Assembly (NCBI GenBank): GCA_002346425.1
Contig: DDZS01000016.1
Location: forward strand, 31,971-68,144
Reading direction: 5' to 3'
Length of the DNA stretch: 36,174 bases
From: Alphaproteobacteria bacterium UBA3002
GTDB lineage: Bacteria > Pseudomonadota > Alphaproteobacteria > Rickettsiales > UBA3002
Positions 16,494 through 23,656 of the stretch are shown here, piece by piece (position 1 is the first letter of the stretch; each line of letters begins with the position of its first letter). The position numbers were made by a program, and so were the translations under genes. The notes below the pieces were generated by a model. That model saw only the letters and a list, made by a program, of their open reading frames with translations, did no database searches and was not told the origin of the DNA.

Positions 16494-17474
16494 ATGCGTT
16501 ATCTATGCGTCGCATTATTATTGGGCACAGCCAGTCAGGCTCAGGCACAACACTACCAAAACCCATATGCGGGCAATGCGCCTGCAGCACCGCTTTACTC
16601 CCAAAGCTATAGTCCTGCCACGCCCGCCGATACTAGCGCGACTGCCGCGCCCATCTCTGATGCGGCGCAAAGCTGCAACGACCCGGCGATGCAAATGAGC
16701 CCGCATTGCGCGCGCGAATATGCTAATCCCTATCAGCAAGCGCAATATGAACAGCAACAGGCCCAACGCTATTATCAGGCGCCGCCCGCTGCCGATCCCT
16801 ATGCGCCGGAGCCAAATTGGCAACCCCCTACTATGCTCGCCCCGCGCGATCTGCAACGCGAAAAAGACCTGCCATTTTATAGTCGTTTCGCGATTAGTCC
16901 GTCGATCGGTACAACAGGCGTGTCCGGTGAGGCGATGTTCATGATTTGGCCCGAACTCGTTATCCGCGGCGGACCGCATTATCTGCAATTCGATACCGAC
17001 CAGACGATCGATGATATCGATTATGATGCAGAGCTGGATATTTTGCGCGGTATGGTCATCGCCGATATTCACCCGACCGGCGGCGGCTTTCACCTTTCTG
17101 CCGGACTGGGCTTCGGAGAGACAGAACTCGATATTAATGCGACTCCGCAAGATGTCGTCAATATTGGCGGGAACAGTTACTCGCCTTCGCAAGTAGGCAC
17201 CTTAAACGGTAAAGTCACCAATGACGATATCGCGCCATATGTGGGTATTGGGTACGATAATACCTTTTCCAGCGATAGCGGGCTGGCGTTCCGCGCGAAT
17301 ATCGGCGTCTTATATACCGGCGCGTCAGATGTCGATCTATCCTCCACCGGTACCTTCCAGAACGATCCGAATTTTATCGAAAATTTGCGTGAAGAAGAAA
17401 GCAACATCGAAGACGATATCGAATTCATCCAATTTTATCCCGTGGTCTCGGTCGGCTTAAGCTACCGTTTTTAA
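16494..17474 (+). CDS. Outer-membrane beta-barrel protein with Pro/Gln/Tyr-rich N-terminal linker
   Basis: 326 residues. A signal peptide (MRYLCVALLLGTASQAQA) is followed by about 100 residues rich in Pro, Gln, Ala and Tyr (QHYQNPYAGNAPAAP; YANPYQQAQYEQQQAQ). From about 125 a barrel-like domain follows: alternating strands such as FAISPSIGTTGVSGEAMFMI, FHLSAGLGFGETELDI, LAFRANIGVLYTG, ending VSVGLSYRF with the terminal Phe used by outer-membrane assembly. The family is not recognised beyond 'porin-like/OmpW-sized barrel'. A strong GGGGAGGG box precedes the start. Another ATG four bases upstream is out of frame. It stands alone between the yceI operon and fur. Confidence 0.75.
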   Translation: MRYLCVALLLGTASQAQAQHYQNPYAGNAPAAPLYSQSYSPATPADTSATAAPISDAAQSCNDPAMQMSPHCAREYANPYQQAQYEQQQAQRYYQAPPAADPYAPEPNWQPPTMLAPRDLQREKDLPFYSRFAISPSIGTTGVSGEAMFMIWPELVIRGGPHYLQFDTDQTIDDIDYDAELDILRGMVIADIHPTGGGFHLSAGLGFGETELDINATPQDVVNIGGNSYSPSQVGTLNGKVTNDDIAPYVGIGYDNTFSSDSGLAFRANIGVLYTGASDVDLSSTGTFQNDPNFIENLREEESNIEDDIEFIQFYPVVSVGLSYRF

Positions 17475-17544
17475 GTGCGTCGCGCTTAGTGCTTGCCTTT
17501 TGCGGGGGCGCATGCTTGCAATAGCGTGATTGCAAGGAGGGGAT

Positions 17545-17955
17545 ATGGACCTGGAAAAATTATGCGGTGAAAAAGGCCTGAAGATGACCGAACAGCGTCG
17601 CGTTATCGCGCGCGTGCTGTCGGAATCGGAAGATCATCCCGATGTGGAATTGCTGTATCAGCGCGCCTCAGCGGTGGACTCTAAGATCTCGATCGCGACG
17701 GTCTATCGTACGGTGCGTCTGTTCGAAGAAGCCGGGATCATCGAAAAGCATGACTTTGGCGATGGCCGCGCCCGTTATGAGCCGCAATCGGATGAACATC
17801 ATGACCATCTGATCGACTTGCGTTCTGGCGAAGTGGTGGAATTTACCAACCAACAGATTGAAAAGCTGCAAGAAGAGGTCGCCAAGCAATTAGGGTATCG
17901 TTTGGTCGATCACCGGTTAGAACTTTATTGTGTGCCATTGGAAGCGAAGAAGTAA
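17545..17955 (+). CDS. fur: Fur-family metal-responsive repressor
   Basis: 136 residues from ATG 17545, with AGGAGG seven bases upstream. The N-terminal winged helix contains RLTEQRR-like KMTEQRRVIARVL and ISIATVYRTVRLFEEAGII; the dimerisation domain carries the metal-binding EHHDHLID and a later DHRLELYCV. It has only two cysteines (7 and 129) and no CXXC pairs, so it lacks the structural zinc site of E. coli Fur, as usual in alphaproteobacteria, where homologues may sense iron or manganese (Mur). Which metal it senses cannot be decided here. It is followed on the same strand by the OlsB-like gene. Confidence 0.9.
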   Translation: MDLEKLCGEKGLKMTEQRRVIARVLSESEDHPDVELLYQRASAVDSKISIATVYRTVRLFEEAGIIEKHDFGDGRARYEPQSDEHHDHLIDLRSGEVVEFTNQQIEKLQEEVAKQLGYRLVDHRLELYCVPLEAKK

Positions 17956-17999
17956 CCCAATAGTGACAACGCGCGCTTTTGCTGCTACAAACTGTGCCT

Positions 18000-18776
18000 A
18001 TGGCATTTGACCCGATATGCGCTGGTTCGCTTTGTGTGCGACTGGCTGCGAATGACGAAGAAATTACCGCCTCGCAGAAATTGCGGTATCAGATTTTTTG
18101 TGAAGAAATGGGCGGCGCGGCGTCGGACGAGATCCGCGCCCAGAAGCGCGATTTCGACGATTATGATGCGGTGTGTGATCACTTGCTAGTGGTCGATGAA
18201 GACCAATCCGAAAATATGGGTATTGTGGGCACCTACCGCCTGTTGCGCTCCGGCCCCATGCAGAAAATCGGTCGCTTTTATACGGAGCATGAATACGATA
18301 TTTCAGCGCTCAAAGCCTATGAAGGCGAACTATTAGAACTTGGTCGCTCTTGCGTCGACGTGCGCTACCGTAATCGCTCGGTCATGACGTTGTTATGGCG
18401 CGGCATCGGAGCGTATGTTTCGTCTTATGGCATTAAATTAATGTTCGGGTGCGCCAGTTTCACCGGCGCCGATCCACAAAAACATGCGCTGGCGTTATCC
18501 TACCTGCATCATTTTCATCTGGCTCCGCCGGAAGTGCGCCTGAAAACCCTGCCGGAATATTATGTGTCGATGAATATGATTCCGAAAGACCAGATCGATC
18601 AGCGCGCGGCACTGCGCGAAATTCCGCCACTCATCAAAGGCTATCTGCGTCTGAATGGCGTAATTGGCGACGGCGCATTTGTCGATACTATTTACAATAC
18701 CACCGATGTGTCGATCATTGTGGAAACCGATCAGGTGACCGATCTATATTCCAAACGGTATGGACCCGATTCGTAA
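18000..18776 (+). CDS. olsB: OlsB-like N-acyltransferase (ornithine lipid synthesis, step 1)
   Basis: 258 residues from ATG 18000; a TTG seven codons earlier is possible but unneeded. The protein has the GNAT-like OlsB fold: SQKLRYQIFCEEMG, DYDAVCDHLLVVD, VGTYRLLR, ELGRSCVDVRYRNRSVMTLLWRGI, and LMFGCASFTGADP. OlsB transfers a 3-hydroxyacyl group from ACP to the amino group of ornithine, giving lyso-ornithine lipid. The next gene encodes the matching O-acyltransferase type, which strengthens the call. Alternatively it may acylate another amino acid (glutamine, lysine), as in related enzymes. Confidence 0.82.
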   Translation: MAFDPICAGSLCVRLAANDEEITASQKLRYQIFCEEMGGAASDEIRAQKRDFDDYDAVCDHLLVVDEDQSENMGIVGTYRLLRSGPMQKIGRFYTEHEYDISALKAYEGELLELGRSCVDVRYRNRSVMTLLWRGIGAYVSSYGIKLMFGCASFTGADPQKHALALSYLHHFHLAPPEVRLKTLPEYYVSMNMIPKDQIDQRAALREIPPLIKGYLRLNGVIGDGAFVDTIYNTTDVSIIVETDQVTDLYSKRYGPDS

Positions 18777-18782
18777 ACCATC

Positions 18783-19565
18783 ATGATCAAGGCATTGTGC
18801 AAAAGCATTGCGGCATTGCTGGTCATTCTGCTGATGCTGATGCCCGCTGGACTGGCCATGCTAGTCGGGGCAGAGCGTTTGCGTAAACGGCTGGTGCAAG
18901 CGACTTTCCGCTCGCTGAACGCGGTCTTGGGCATCCATGTCACCCTGCATGGCACTATGCCTGAACATCGCCCGCTATTGATGATTGCCAATCATTCTTC
19001 TTACCTGGATGTGCTGGTACTGGGCGGCGCATTGCCCGTCAGCTTTACCCCAAAACGCGAAATTGCCGGTTGGCCGCTGATCGGCCTCTGCGCTAAAATT
19101 GCGGGCTGTGTGTTTGTTGAACGCACGCGCGCTGCGATCAGTGACGCGCATAACGGCATCACCGCCTTTCTGAAAAAAGGGCGGGTAATGTGCGTTTTCG
19201 CCGAAGGGACCACGAATGACGGGACTGCATTAAAGCCCTTTCGTAGCGCTTTATTTTCGGTGGCCGAATTGCCGGAAGTAATGGTTTTGCCCGTGACGCT
19301 GATCTATCAGCGAGCAGGCGGGCAAGCGCTGGATGTTGCGGGCCGTCGCCGTCTCGCTTGGTTTGGCGACGACGCATTGTTACCGCATTTGTGGAGCGTA
19401 CTAAAACAAGGCCGCATCGACGCCGATGTCGTTATCCATTCCCTGATCGACCCGGAACGGCCGATTAACCGCAAGCAACTCTGCGAGCGAACCGAAACCG
19501 TGATCAATGATTGCTTTGTCACCCAAACCGGGGCAGAATCCGCGCATGAACCAACCCCTCGTTGA
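18783..19565 (+). CDS. olsA: OlsA/PlsC-type lysophospholipid acyltransferase
   Basis: 260 residues. One N-terminal hydrophobic segment (about 8-30) anchors it to the inner membrane. The acyltransferase motifs are all present: NHSSYLD (H71, D76 catalytic), GCVFVERTR, FAEGTTNDG (about 139-147) and VLPVTLIY. OlsA O-acylates lyso-ornithine lipid with acyl-ACP; related PlsC enzymes acylate lysophosphatidate. The position six bases after the OlsB-like gene argues for the ornithine-lipid role. The start has no obvious ribosome binding site, consistent with coupling. Its end overlaps the next gene by 20 bases. Confidence 0.82.
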   Translation: MIKALCKSIAALLVILLMLMPAGLAMLVGAERLRKRLVQATFRSLNAVLGIHVTLHGTMPEHRPLLMIANHSSYLDVLVLGGALPVSFTPKREIAGWPLIGLCAKIAGCVFVERTRAAISDAHNGITAFLKKGRVMCVFAEGTTNDGTALKPFRSALFSVAELPEVMVLPVTLIYQRAGGQALDVAGRRRLAWFGDDALLPHLWSVLKQGRIDADVVIHSLIDPERPINRKQLCERTETVINDCFVTQTGAESAHEPTPR

Positions 19566-20157
19566 GATCGTCCCACCGGCCTATGATGTGCTGATCGATA
19601 TTCGCTACGCGACGGATCGGAACTTTACAGGCAAGCCGGTCTATGGCCGTGGTGCGTGTTACCTGCATCCCGAGGCTGCGGTCTGCCTGAAAGAGGCGAT
19701 TCGTCTGGCCGAAGTGATCGGGTACCGCATCAAAATTTTCGATGCCTATCGCCCGACGGAAGCGCAATGGAAGTTATGGGAGCATACGCCCGATCCCGAT
19801 TTTCTGGCAGACCCGAATCGCGGGTCCCCGCATTCACGCGGCGTGGCGATCGACCTGACGCTGACACTGCCAGACGGTACAGAGCTTGATATGGGTACGC
19901 CGTTTGACGCGTTCCAGATTGAGTCGCATCATGGTAATCCGAATGTCTCCGCCGAAGCGCAACGTAACCGTCACCTGCTCATGGGCATCATGACCACAGC
20001 AGGCTGGGATTTTTATCGCAACGAATGGTGGCATTACCAGCTGTTTAATAGCCGAAATTACCCGCTCTTATCCGACGAAGAAGCCGAAACCGGCATGATG
20101 AAATCCTCCAGTGGGTTGGAAAAACAGGTGAATAAAATCCTAAATATTTTTAGGTAG
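19546..20157 (+). CDS. ddpX: VanX/DdpX-type D-Ala-D-Ala dipeptidase
   Basis: 203 residues from ATG 19546, whose first codons overlap the olsA end by 20 bases. All catalytic elements of the zinc dipeptidase family are visible: FDAYRP (R69), the zinc motif SPHSRGVAID (H96, D103), and NEWWHYQL (E160, H163). The family hydrolyses D-Ala-D-Ala; chromosomal copies recycle peptidoglycan dipeptide rather than conferring vancomycin resistance. No signal peptide is present, so it acts in the cytoplasm. An added tail of about 30 residues (DEEAETGMMKSSSGLEKQVNK...) after the core is unusual. No VanH/VanA partners are nearby. Confidence 0.9.
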   Translation: MNQPLVEIVPPAYDVLIDIRYATDRNFTGKPVYGRGACYLHPEAAVCLKEAIRLAEVIGYRIKIFDAYRPTEAQWKLWEHTPDPDFLADPNRGSPHSRGVAIDLTLTLPDGTELDMGTPFDAFQIESHHGNPNVSAEAQRNRHLLMGIMTTAGWDFYRNEWWHYQLFNSRNYPLLSDEEAETGMMKSSSGLEKQVNKILNIFR

Positions 20158-20169
20158 TCTCGCGAGTTC

Positions 20170-20207
20170 TGGATTGCCCTATAATCGCGATGCGATTCGG
20201 GCAATGA
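20170..20207 (-). repeat. REP-like palindrome, unit 1 (reverse orientation)
   Basis: A two-tier hairpin: outer stem ATTGCCC/GGGCAAT (20173-20179 with 20199-20205), an asymmetric bulge (TAT against C), inner stem AATCGC/GCGATT (20183-20188 with 20192-20197) and a 3-base loop. Its reverse complement has the same boundaries (TCAT...ATCCA), bulge and outer stem as the unit at 20220-20259, but different inner-stem bases that still pair. It lies 12 bases after the ddpX stop and could also end that transcript. Confidence 0.75.
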
Positions 20208-20219
20208 CCCTATCTTTTG

Positions 20220-20259
20220 TCATAGCCCGAATTTACGAAGTAAATTATAGGGCTATCCA
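20220..20259 (+). repeat. REP-like palindrome, unit 2 (forward orientation)
   Basis: Outer stem ATAGCCC/GGGCTAT (20222-20228 with 20250-20256), bulge G against ATA, inner stem AATTTAC/GTAAATT (20230-20236 with 20240-20246) and loop GAA. Together with unit 1 it makes an inverted pair separated by 12 bases, the layout of bacterial REP/BIME elements. It ends 10 bases before the start of the GIY-YIG gene. Confidence 0.75.
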
Positions 20260-20269
20260 TGAGGTATAA

Positions 20270-20533
20270 GTGCGATACGATGCAATAGCAGTTTATATAA
20301 TGACGAATCGTCCTAACGGTACGCTTTATATAGGTGTCACTTCCGATTTGGTTAAGCGCGTGTGGGAACATAAGAACGATGTGATGAAAGGCTTTACTTG
20401 TAAGCATCAACTGCACCAGCTGGTGTGGTACGAAATACATGAAAGCATGGCAGAGGCAATTCATCGGGAAAAGCGCCTAAAGAAATATATGCGTGTGCAG
20501 AAATTACGTCTCATAGTGGCTACAAATCCCTAG
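20270..20533 (+). CDS. Small GIY-YIG domain nuclease-like protein
   Basis: 87 residues starting at GTG 20270 with GAGGT just upstream. The GIY-YIG fold signature is present: VYIMTNRPNGTLYIGVTSDL (the GIY-equivalent V8-Y9-I10 and YIG at 20-22), VKRVWEHK with the catalytic-type arginine, and AIHREKRLKKY with the conserved glutamate (E67). This is the short, stand-alone subfamily often misannotated as a UvrC fragment. The protein stops at NP, where relatives usually continue with about ten more residues (NPxW...), so the C-terminus may be slightly truncated. The paired palindromes immediately upstream suggest it belongs to a repeat or mobile unit. Confidence 0.85.
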   Translation: MRYDAIAVYIMTNRPNGTLYIGVTSDLVKRVWEHKNDVMKGFTCKHQLHQLVWYEIHESMAEAIHREKRLKKYMRVQKLRLIVATNP

Positions 20534-20633
20534 TTGGATCGATCTATATCCTGATATTACGTAGTTATCTCGTCCTTATACTCGCGCAATTATTCGCAAT
20601 GACAGTTGAATTTCAATAAAATCCGATCAATAA

Positions 20634-20648
20634 TTAAGTATTCGTTAA
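20634..20648. promoter_or_regulatory. CtrA box (TTAA-N7-TTAA) upstream of flagellar-type gene
   Basis: TTAA at 20634-20637 and TTAA at 20645-20648, with exactly seven bases between, match the full CtrA consensus. The second half continues with AAC-type bases as in known sites. It lies 47 bases before the start codon of the flagellar rod-type gene. CtrA controls flagellar genes in many alphaproteobacteria. Confidence 0.65.
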
Positions 20649-20657
20649 ACTTTATAG

Positions 20658-20677
20658 GCTAGTATCTTTTTACTAGC
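20658..20677. promoter_or_regulatory. 7-bp inverted repeat near the start of the flagellar-type gene
   Basis: GCTAGTA (20658-20664), six bases, then TACTAGC (20671-20677) form a perfect inverted repeat between the CtrA box and the GAGAGGA ribosome binding site. It could be an operator or a 5' leader hairpin. No known regulator is assigned. Confidence 0.4.
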
Positions 20678-20695
20678 GCATAGAGAGGAACAGAG

Positions 20696-21094
20696 ATGAT
20701 TAATGCAGCACTGAGCACGTCCTTAAGCGGAATGATGGCCGCGGGTAATCGGTTGGATACCAGTGCAAATAATGTAGCGAATCTGTCCTCCACGCGCAGT
20801 CTAGTAGATGGGCAATCTACCGGCGAGGCCTATCAGGCGCAGCGGGTCAATCAAACCTCTGTCGCGCCAGCTGGCGTGCAAAGCAGCACCGTTCCGAAAG
20901 ATCCGGCAACCTTCGGTCGCTTTGACCCGGCCAATAGCGCCGCGGATGAGAACGGCATCACCCAATACCCGAATGTCGACCTGAATGAAGAAGTGGTCGA
21001 ACAACAAATCGCGACCTATGATTTTAAAGCGAATCTCAAAGCGTTGAAAACCGCGGATGAGATGATGGAAAACCTGCTGGATATCACAGCGTAA
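20696..21094 (+). CDS. FlgC-like flagellar basal-body rod family protein
   Basis: 132 residues, FlgC-sized. The N-terminus INAALSTSLSGMMAAGNRLDTSANNVANLSS fits the flagellar basal-body rod domain (ANNVAN motif). The C-terminus VDLNEEVVEQQIATYDFKANLKALKTADEMMENLLDI fits the rod-protein C-terminal helix. The centre is short and lacks the usual glycine/asparagine-rich FlgC body. No other flagellar gene is near, so it is an orphan: either a true FlgC relative or a rod-like paralogue with another role. Good GAGAGGA box; a CtrA site upstream supports a flagellar regulon. It converges on lolA with two bases between the stops. Confidence 0.75.
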   Translation: MINAALSTSLSGMMAAGNRLDTSANNVANLSSTRSLVDGQSTGEAYQAQRVNQTSVAPAGVQSSTVPKDPATFGRFDPANSAADENGITQYPNVDLNEEVVEQQIATYDFKANLKALKTADEMMENLLDITA

Positions 21095-21096
21095 GT

Positions 21097-21690
21097 TTAA
21101 CGCTGCGTGGGATCGACTAAGCCTCGCGGATTCTTGAAGTCAAAGACTTTATCGTCCAGCCCGGCATTCTGCCGAATATTCGACATGCTCATGCGTGTCA
21201 CCTGACCCTGCTGATCAAGAATGATGCTATAAAGTTGCATCGGCTGTGAACGCAGCACGAGCGTGAACTGCCCTTGTTCTGGTGCGCCGATTTGTTCTAA
21301 CGTCAGGCGGGTGATGCCCGCTTCGTCTTGCAGAGTCACCACTTTGAAATCACCCGTATCGAAATCGACTTCCGATTGGATCAACATGCTTGCCGCAATA
21401 TCATCGAGCGGCAGATACGACACTTCATCCATCACTTTATCGTAGTAAAGCAGGTTATCGCCCTGCGTGATCATAACGACCTCACTCGGGGTTGTATAAT
21501 TCCAGCGCATGCGGCCCGGACGTTTCAAAAATAATTCCCCTTCCGCGATTCCACCATCCGGATCGACTTGCGTAAAATCCGCCTGAAAGGTTTTGAGTTG
21601 GTTGAAATATGCCTCAATCGCCTGCAGCGAGGCGGCGTGACCGGTCAGGGGTAAAAGTAAAAACACCGCAAGGGCAGAAAGAAAACGCAT
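21097..21690 (-). CDS. lolA: LolA, periplasmic lipoprotein carrier
   Basis: 197 residues from ATG 21690, chosen because a clean signal peptide follows (MRFLSALAVFLLLPLTGHA); upstream in-frame starts at 21768 would add an unrelated 26 residues. The mature protein shows LolA features: YFNQLKTFQADFTQVDPDGG, GELFLKRPGRMRWNYTTPSE, and DNLLYYDKVMDEVSYLPLDD. LolA shuttles lipoproteins from the inner-membrane LolCDE complex to the outer membrane. Its neighbour across the divergent gap is an MsbA-like exporter, another envelope biogenesis gene. Confidence 0.93.
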   Translation of the reverse strand: MRFLSALAVFLLLPLTGHAASLQAIEAYFNQLKTFQADFTQVDPDGGIAEGELFLKRPGRMRWNYTTPSEVVMITQGDNLLYYDKVMDEVSYLPLDDIAASMLIQSEVDFDTGDFKVVTLQDEAGITRLTLEQIGAPEQGQFTLVLRSQPMQLYSIILDQQGQVTRMSMSNIRQNAGLDDKVFDFKNPRGLVDPTQR

Positions 21691-21873
21691 GGAAAGCCTT
21701 TCAAAGTTTGTTGCCCTCCTTTGTAGCGGACCCTTAAAGGGTAAACAAGCGGGAGAGATCCACCACATTAGAAGGCAACACAGTTACTACGTCCTGATGC
21801 AGGATTATCCTTCGCGGCAAGAATCGACGAATGGCGACTTGCACCGCCTCCCGCCAAGGGCTACACCTGACGC

Positions 21874-23652
21874 ATGCCCCGCCACCCTGCGAGTGATCCG
21901 AATCTGCCGAAAGCCAAATTAGGGAAATTGCGGCCGGTTTTGCGGTATTTATGGCCGTATAAAGGCTGGGTCATTGCTGCCTGCGTATCGCTTTTATTCA
22001 CCTCCAGCGCTGTGCTTAGCATGGGCGCGGGCCTGCGCTACCTGATCGACAACGGCATCGCCGCGGGTGATACGACCCTGCTGGACGATGCCTATTGGGT
22101 GCTGCTTGCGGTTGTGCTATTGCTCGCCTGCGCGACCTATGCGCGTTATTATTTCGTAAGCAAGGTCGGCGAGCATGTGGTGGAAGACATGCGCAATGAC
22201 GTGTATCGCAACCTGCTCTCACTTGATGTGGGCTATTTCGAAACCAACCGCACCGGTGAAATTCTCTCACGCATCACGACGGATACCACGCTGATTCAAA
22301 ATGTCGTCGGCTCCAGCGTTTCCGTGTTTTTGCGTAACGCGCTGATGCTAACGGGCGGCTCGGTCATGCTGGTGATTACCAGCTGGAACCTGACGACCTA
22401 TGTCGGGCTGATGCTGCCGCTGGTAATCGCGCCAATCATTATTCTGGGGCGGAAGGTGCGAATCCTCTCCAAAGAGACGCAAGATAAGGTGGCGGAAATT
22501 TCGGTGCAGTCCGAAGAAACCATCGGCGCCATTCGCACCATTCAGGCGATGTCGTTGGAAGGCCTGCAACGTACGCGTTTTGCCGATACCGCTGGCACGG
22601 CACGCGCGACCGCGGTGCGCCGCATCCGTGCGCGCGCCTTGCTGACGGCGCTGGTCATCACGCTGGTCTTCGGCGCGATTGTCACGGTGCTATGGGTCGG
22701 TGGGCGTGACGTGATTACTGGGGCGATCACTCCGGGTGACCTCTCGGCATTCATTTTTTATGCGGTCGTTGTCGCCGGGGCGCTCGGCGCATTAAGCGAT
22801 GTAATTGGCGAATTACAACGCGCCGCCGGAGCGACCGAGCGGTTGATGGAATTGATGCACACGCAATCGGCCTTGCCAGTGGCGGCCACACCACTCGCAT
22901 TGCCTGAACCCTTGCGCGGGGCGATCGCCTTTGAACAGGTGCGCTTCGCCTATCCGTCGCGACCCGACCAGTGGGCGATGGATGGCATTAGCCTGCAAGT
23001 AGCGCCTGGCGAATCTGTGGCGTTGGTCGGCCCATCTGGCGCCGGGAAAACGACCATATTCCAACTGCTCTTACGCTTTTACGATCCGCAATCGGGCCGC
23101 GTATTAATCGACGGTGAGCCGCTCACTGCGCTCGATCCGCCCGCCTTCCGCCAGCATATCGGGCTAGTGCCGCAGGACCCGGTAATCTTCTCGGCCGATG
23201 TGTGGTATAACATCCGCTGCGGCGCGCCGGATGCGAGCGATGAGGCGGTACGTTTAGCCGCAGATAAGGCCGCCGCGCTGGAATTTATTGATGCGTTGCC
23301 CCAAGGATTTGATAGTTATCTAGGAGAAAAAGGCGTTCGCCTGTCCGGTGGTCAGAAGCAGCGCATCGCGATTGCACGCGCGCTGGTGCGCGACCCGGAA
23401 ATTCTTCTGCTTGATGAGGCAACCAGCGCGCTCGATTCGCAAAATGAGCGGTTAGTACAGCAGGCGCTGGAACAGGCCATGCAGTCGCGCACCACCCTCA
23501 TCATTGCGCATCGGCTATCGACCGTGTTGCGCGCGGATCGCATTGTGGTGCTGAATGAAGGGCGCATCGAAGCCGTCGGTACACATGCCGAACTGCTGAA
23601 AGCTAGCCCGCTATATCAGCGGTTAGCAGAGTTGCAGTTCAAAGCCGCGTAA
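21874..23652 (+). CDS. MsbA-like ABC transporter, fused membrane and ATPase domains
   Basis: 592 residues, a half-transporter that would work as a homodimer. Residues 1-320 form a type 1 exporter membrane domain with six predicted helices and the ExxRTGEILSRITTDTT-type coupling region (NRTGEILSRITTDTTLIQNV). The ATPase domain has Walker A GPSGAGKTT (about 388-396), Q-loop LVPQDPVIF, signature LSGGQKQRIAIARAL, Walker B ILLLDEATSALD and H-loop IIAHRLSTV. Such proteins flip lipid A-core or other lipids across the inner membrane; substrate is not determinable here. The start codon lacks a strong box. It converges on the next gene with a 4-base gap. Confidence 0.9.
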   Translation: MPRHPASDPNLPKAKLGKLRPVLRYLWPYKGWVIAACVSLLFTSSAVLSMGAGLRYLIDNGIAAGDTTLLDDAYWVLLAVVLLLACATYARYYFVSKVGEHVVEDMRNDVYRNLLSLDVGYFETNRTGEILSRITTDTTLIQNVVGSSVSVFLRNALMLTGGSVMLVITSWNLTTYVGLMLPLVIAPIIILGRKVRILSKETQDKVAEISVQSEETIGAIRTIQAMSLEGLQRTRFADTAGTARATAVRRIRARALLTALVITLVFGAIVTVLWVGGRDVITGAITPGDLSAFIFYAVVVAGALGALSDVIGELQRAAGATERLMELMHTQSALPVAATPLALPEPLRGAIAFEQVRFAYPSRPDQWAMDGISLQVAPGESVALVGPSGAGKTTIFQLLLRFYDPQSGRVLIDGEPLTALDPPAFRQHIGLVPQDPVIFSADVWYNIRCGAPDASDEAVRLAADKAAALEFIDALPQGFDSYLGEKGVRLSGGQKQRIAIARALVRDPEILLLDEATSALDSQNERLVQQALEQAMQSRTTLIIAHRLSTVLRADRIVVLNEGRIEAVGTHAELLKASPLYQRLAELQFKAA

Positions 23653-23656
23653 GTTT

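Noticed and set aside
16518..17192. 224-residue minus-strand frame inside the OM protein gene
   Set aside because: Arg/Ile-rich, no ribosome binding site; the + strand gene has a signal peptide and barrel pattern.
17472..17488. Short hairpin after the OM protein stop as terminator
   Set aside because: Stem has a mismatch and no T tract follows.
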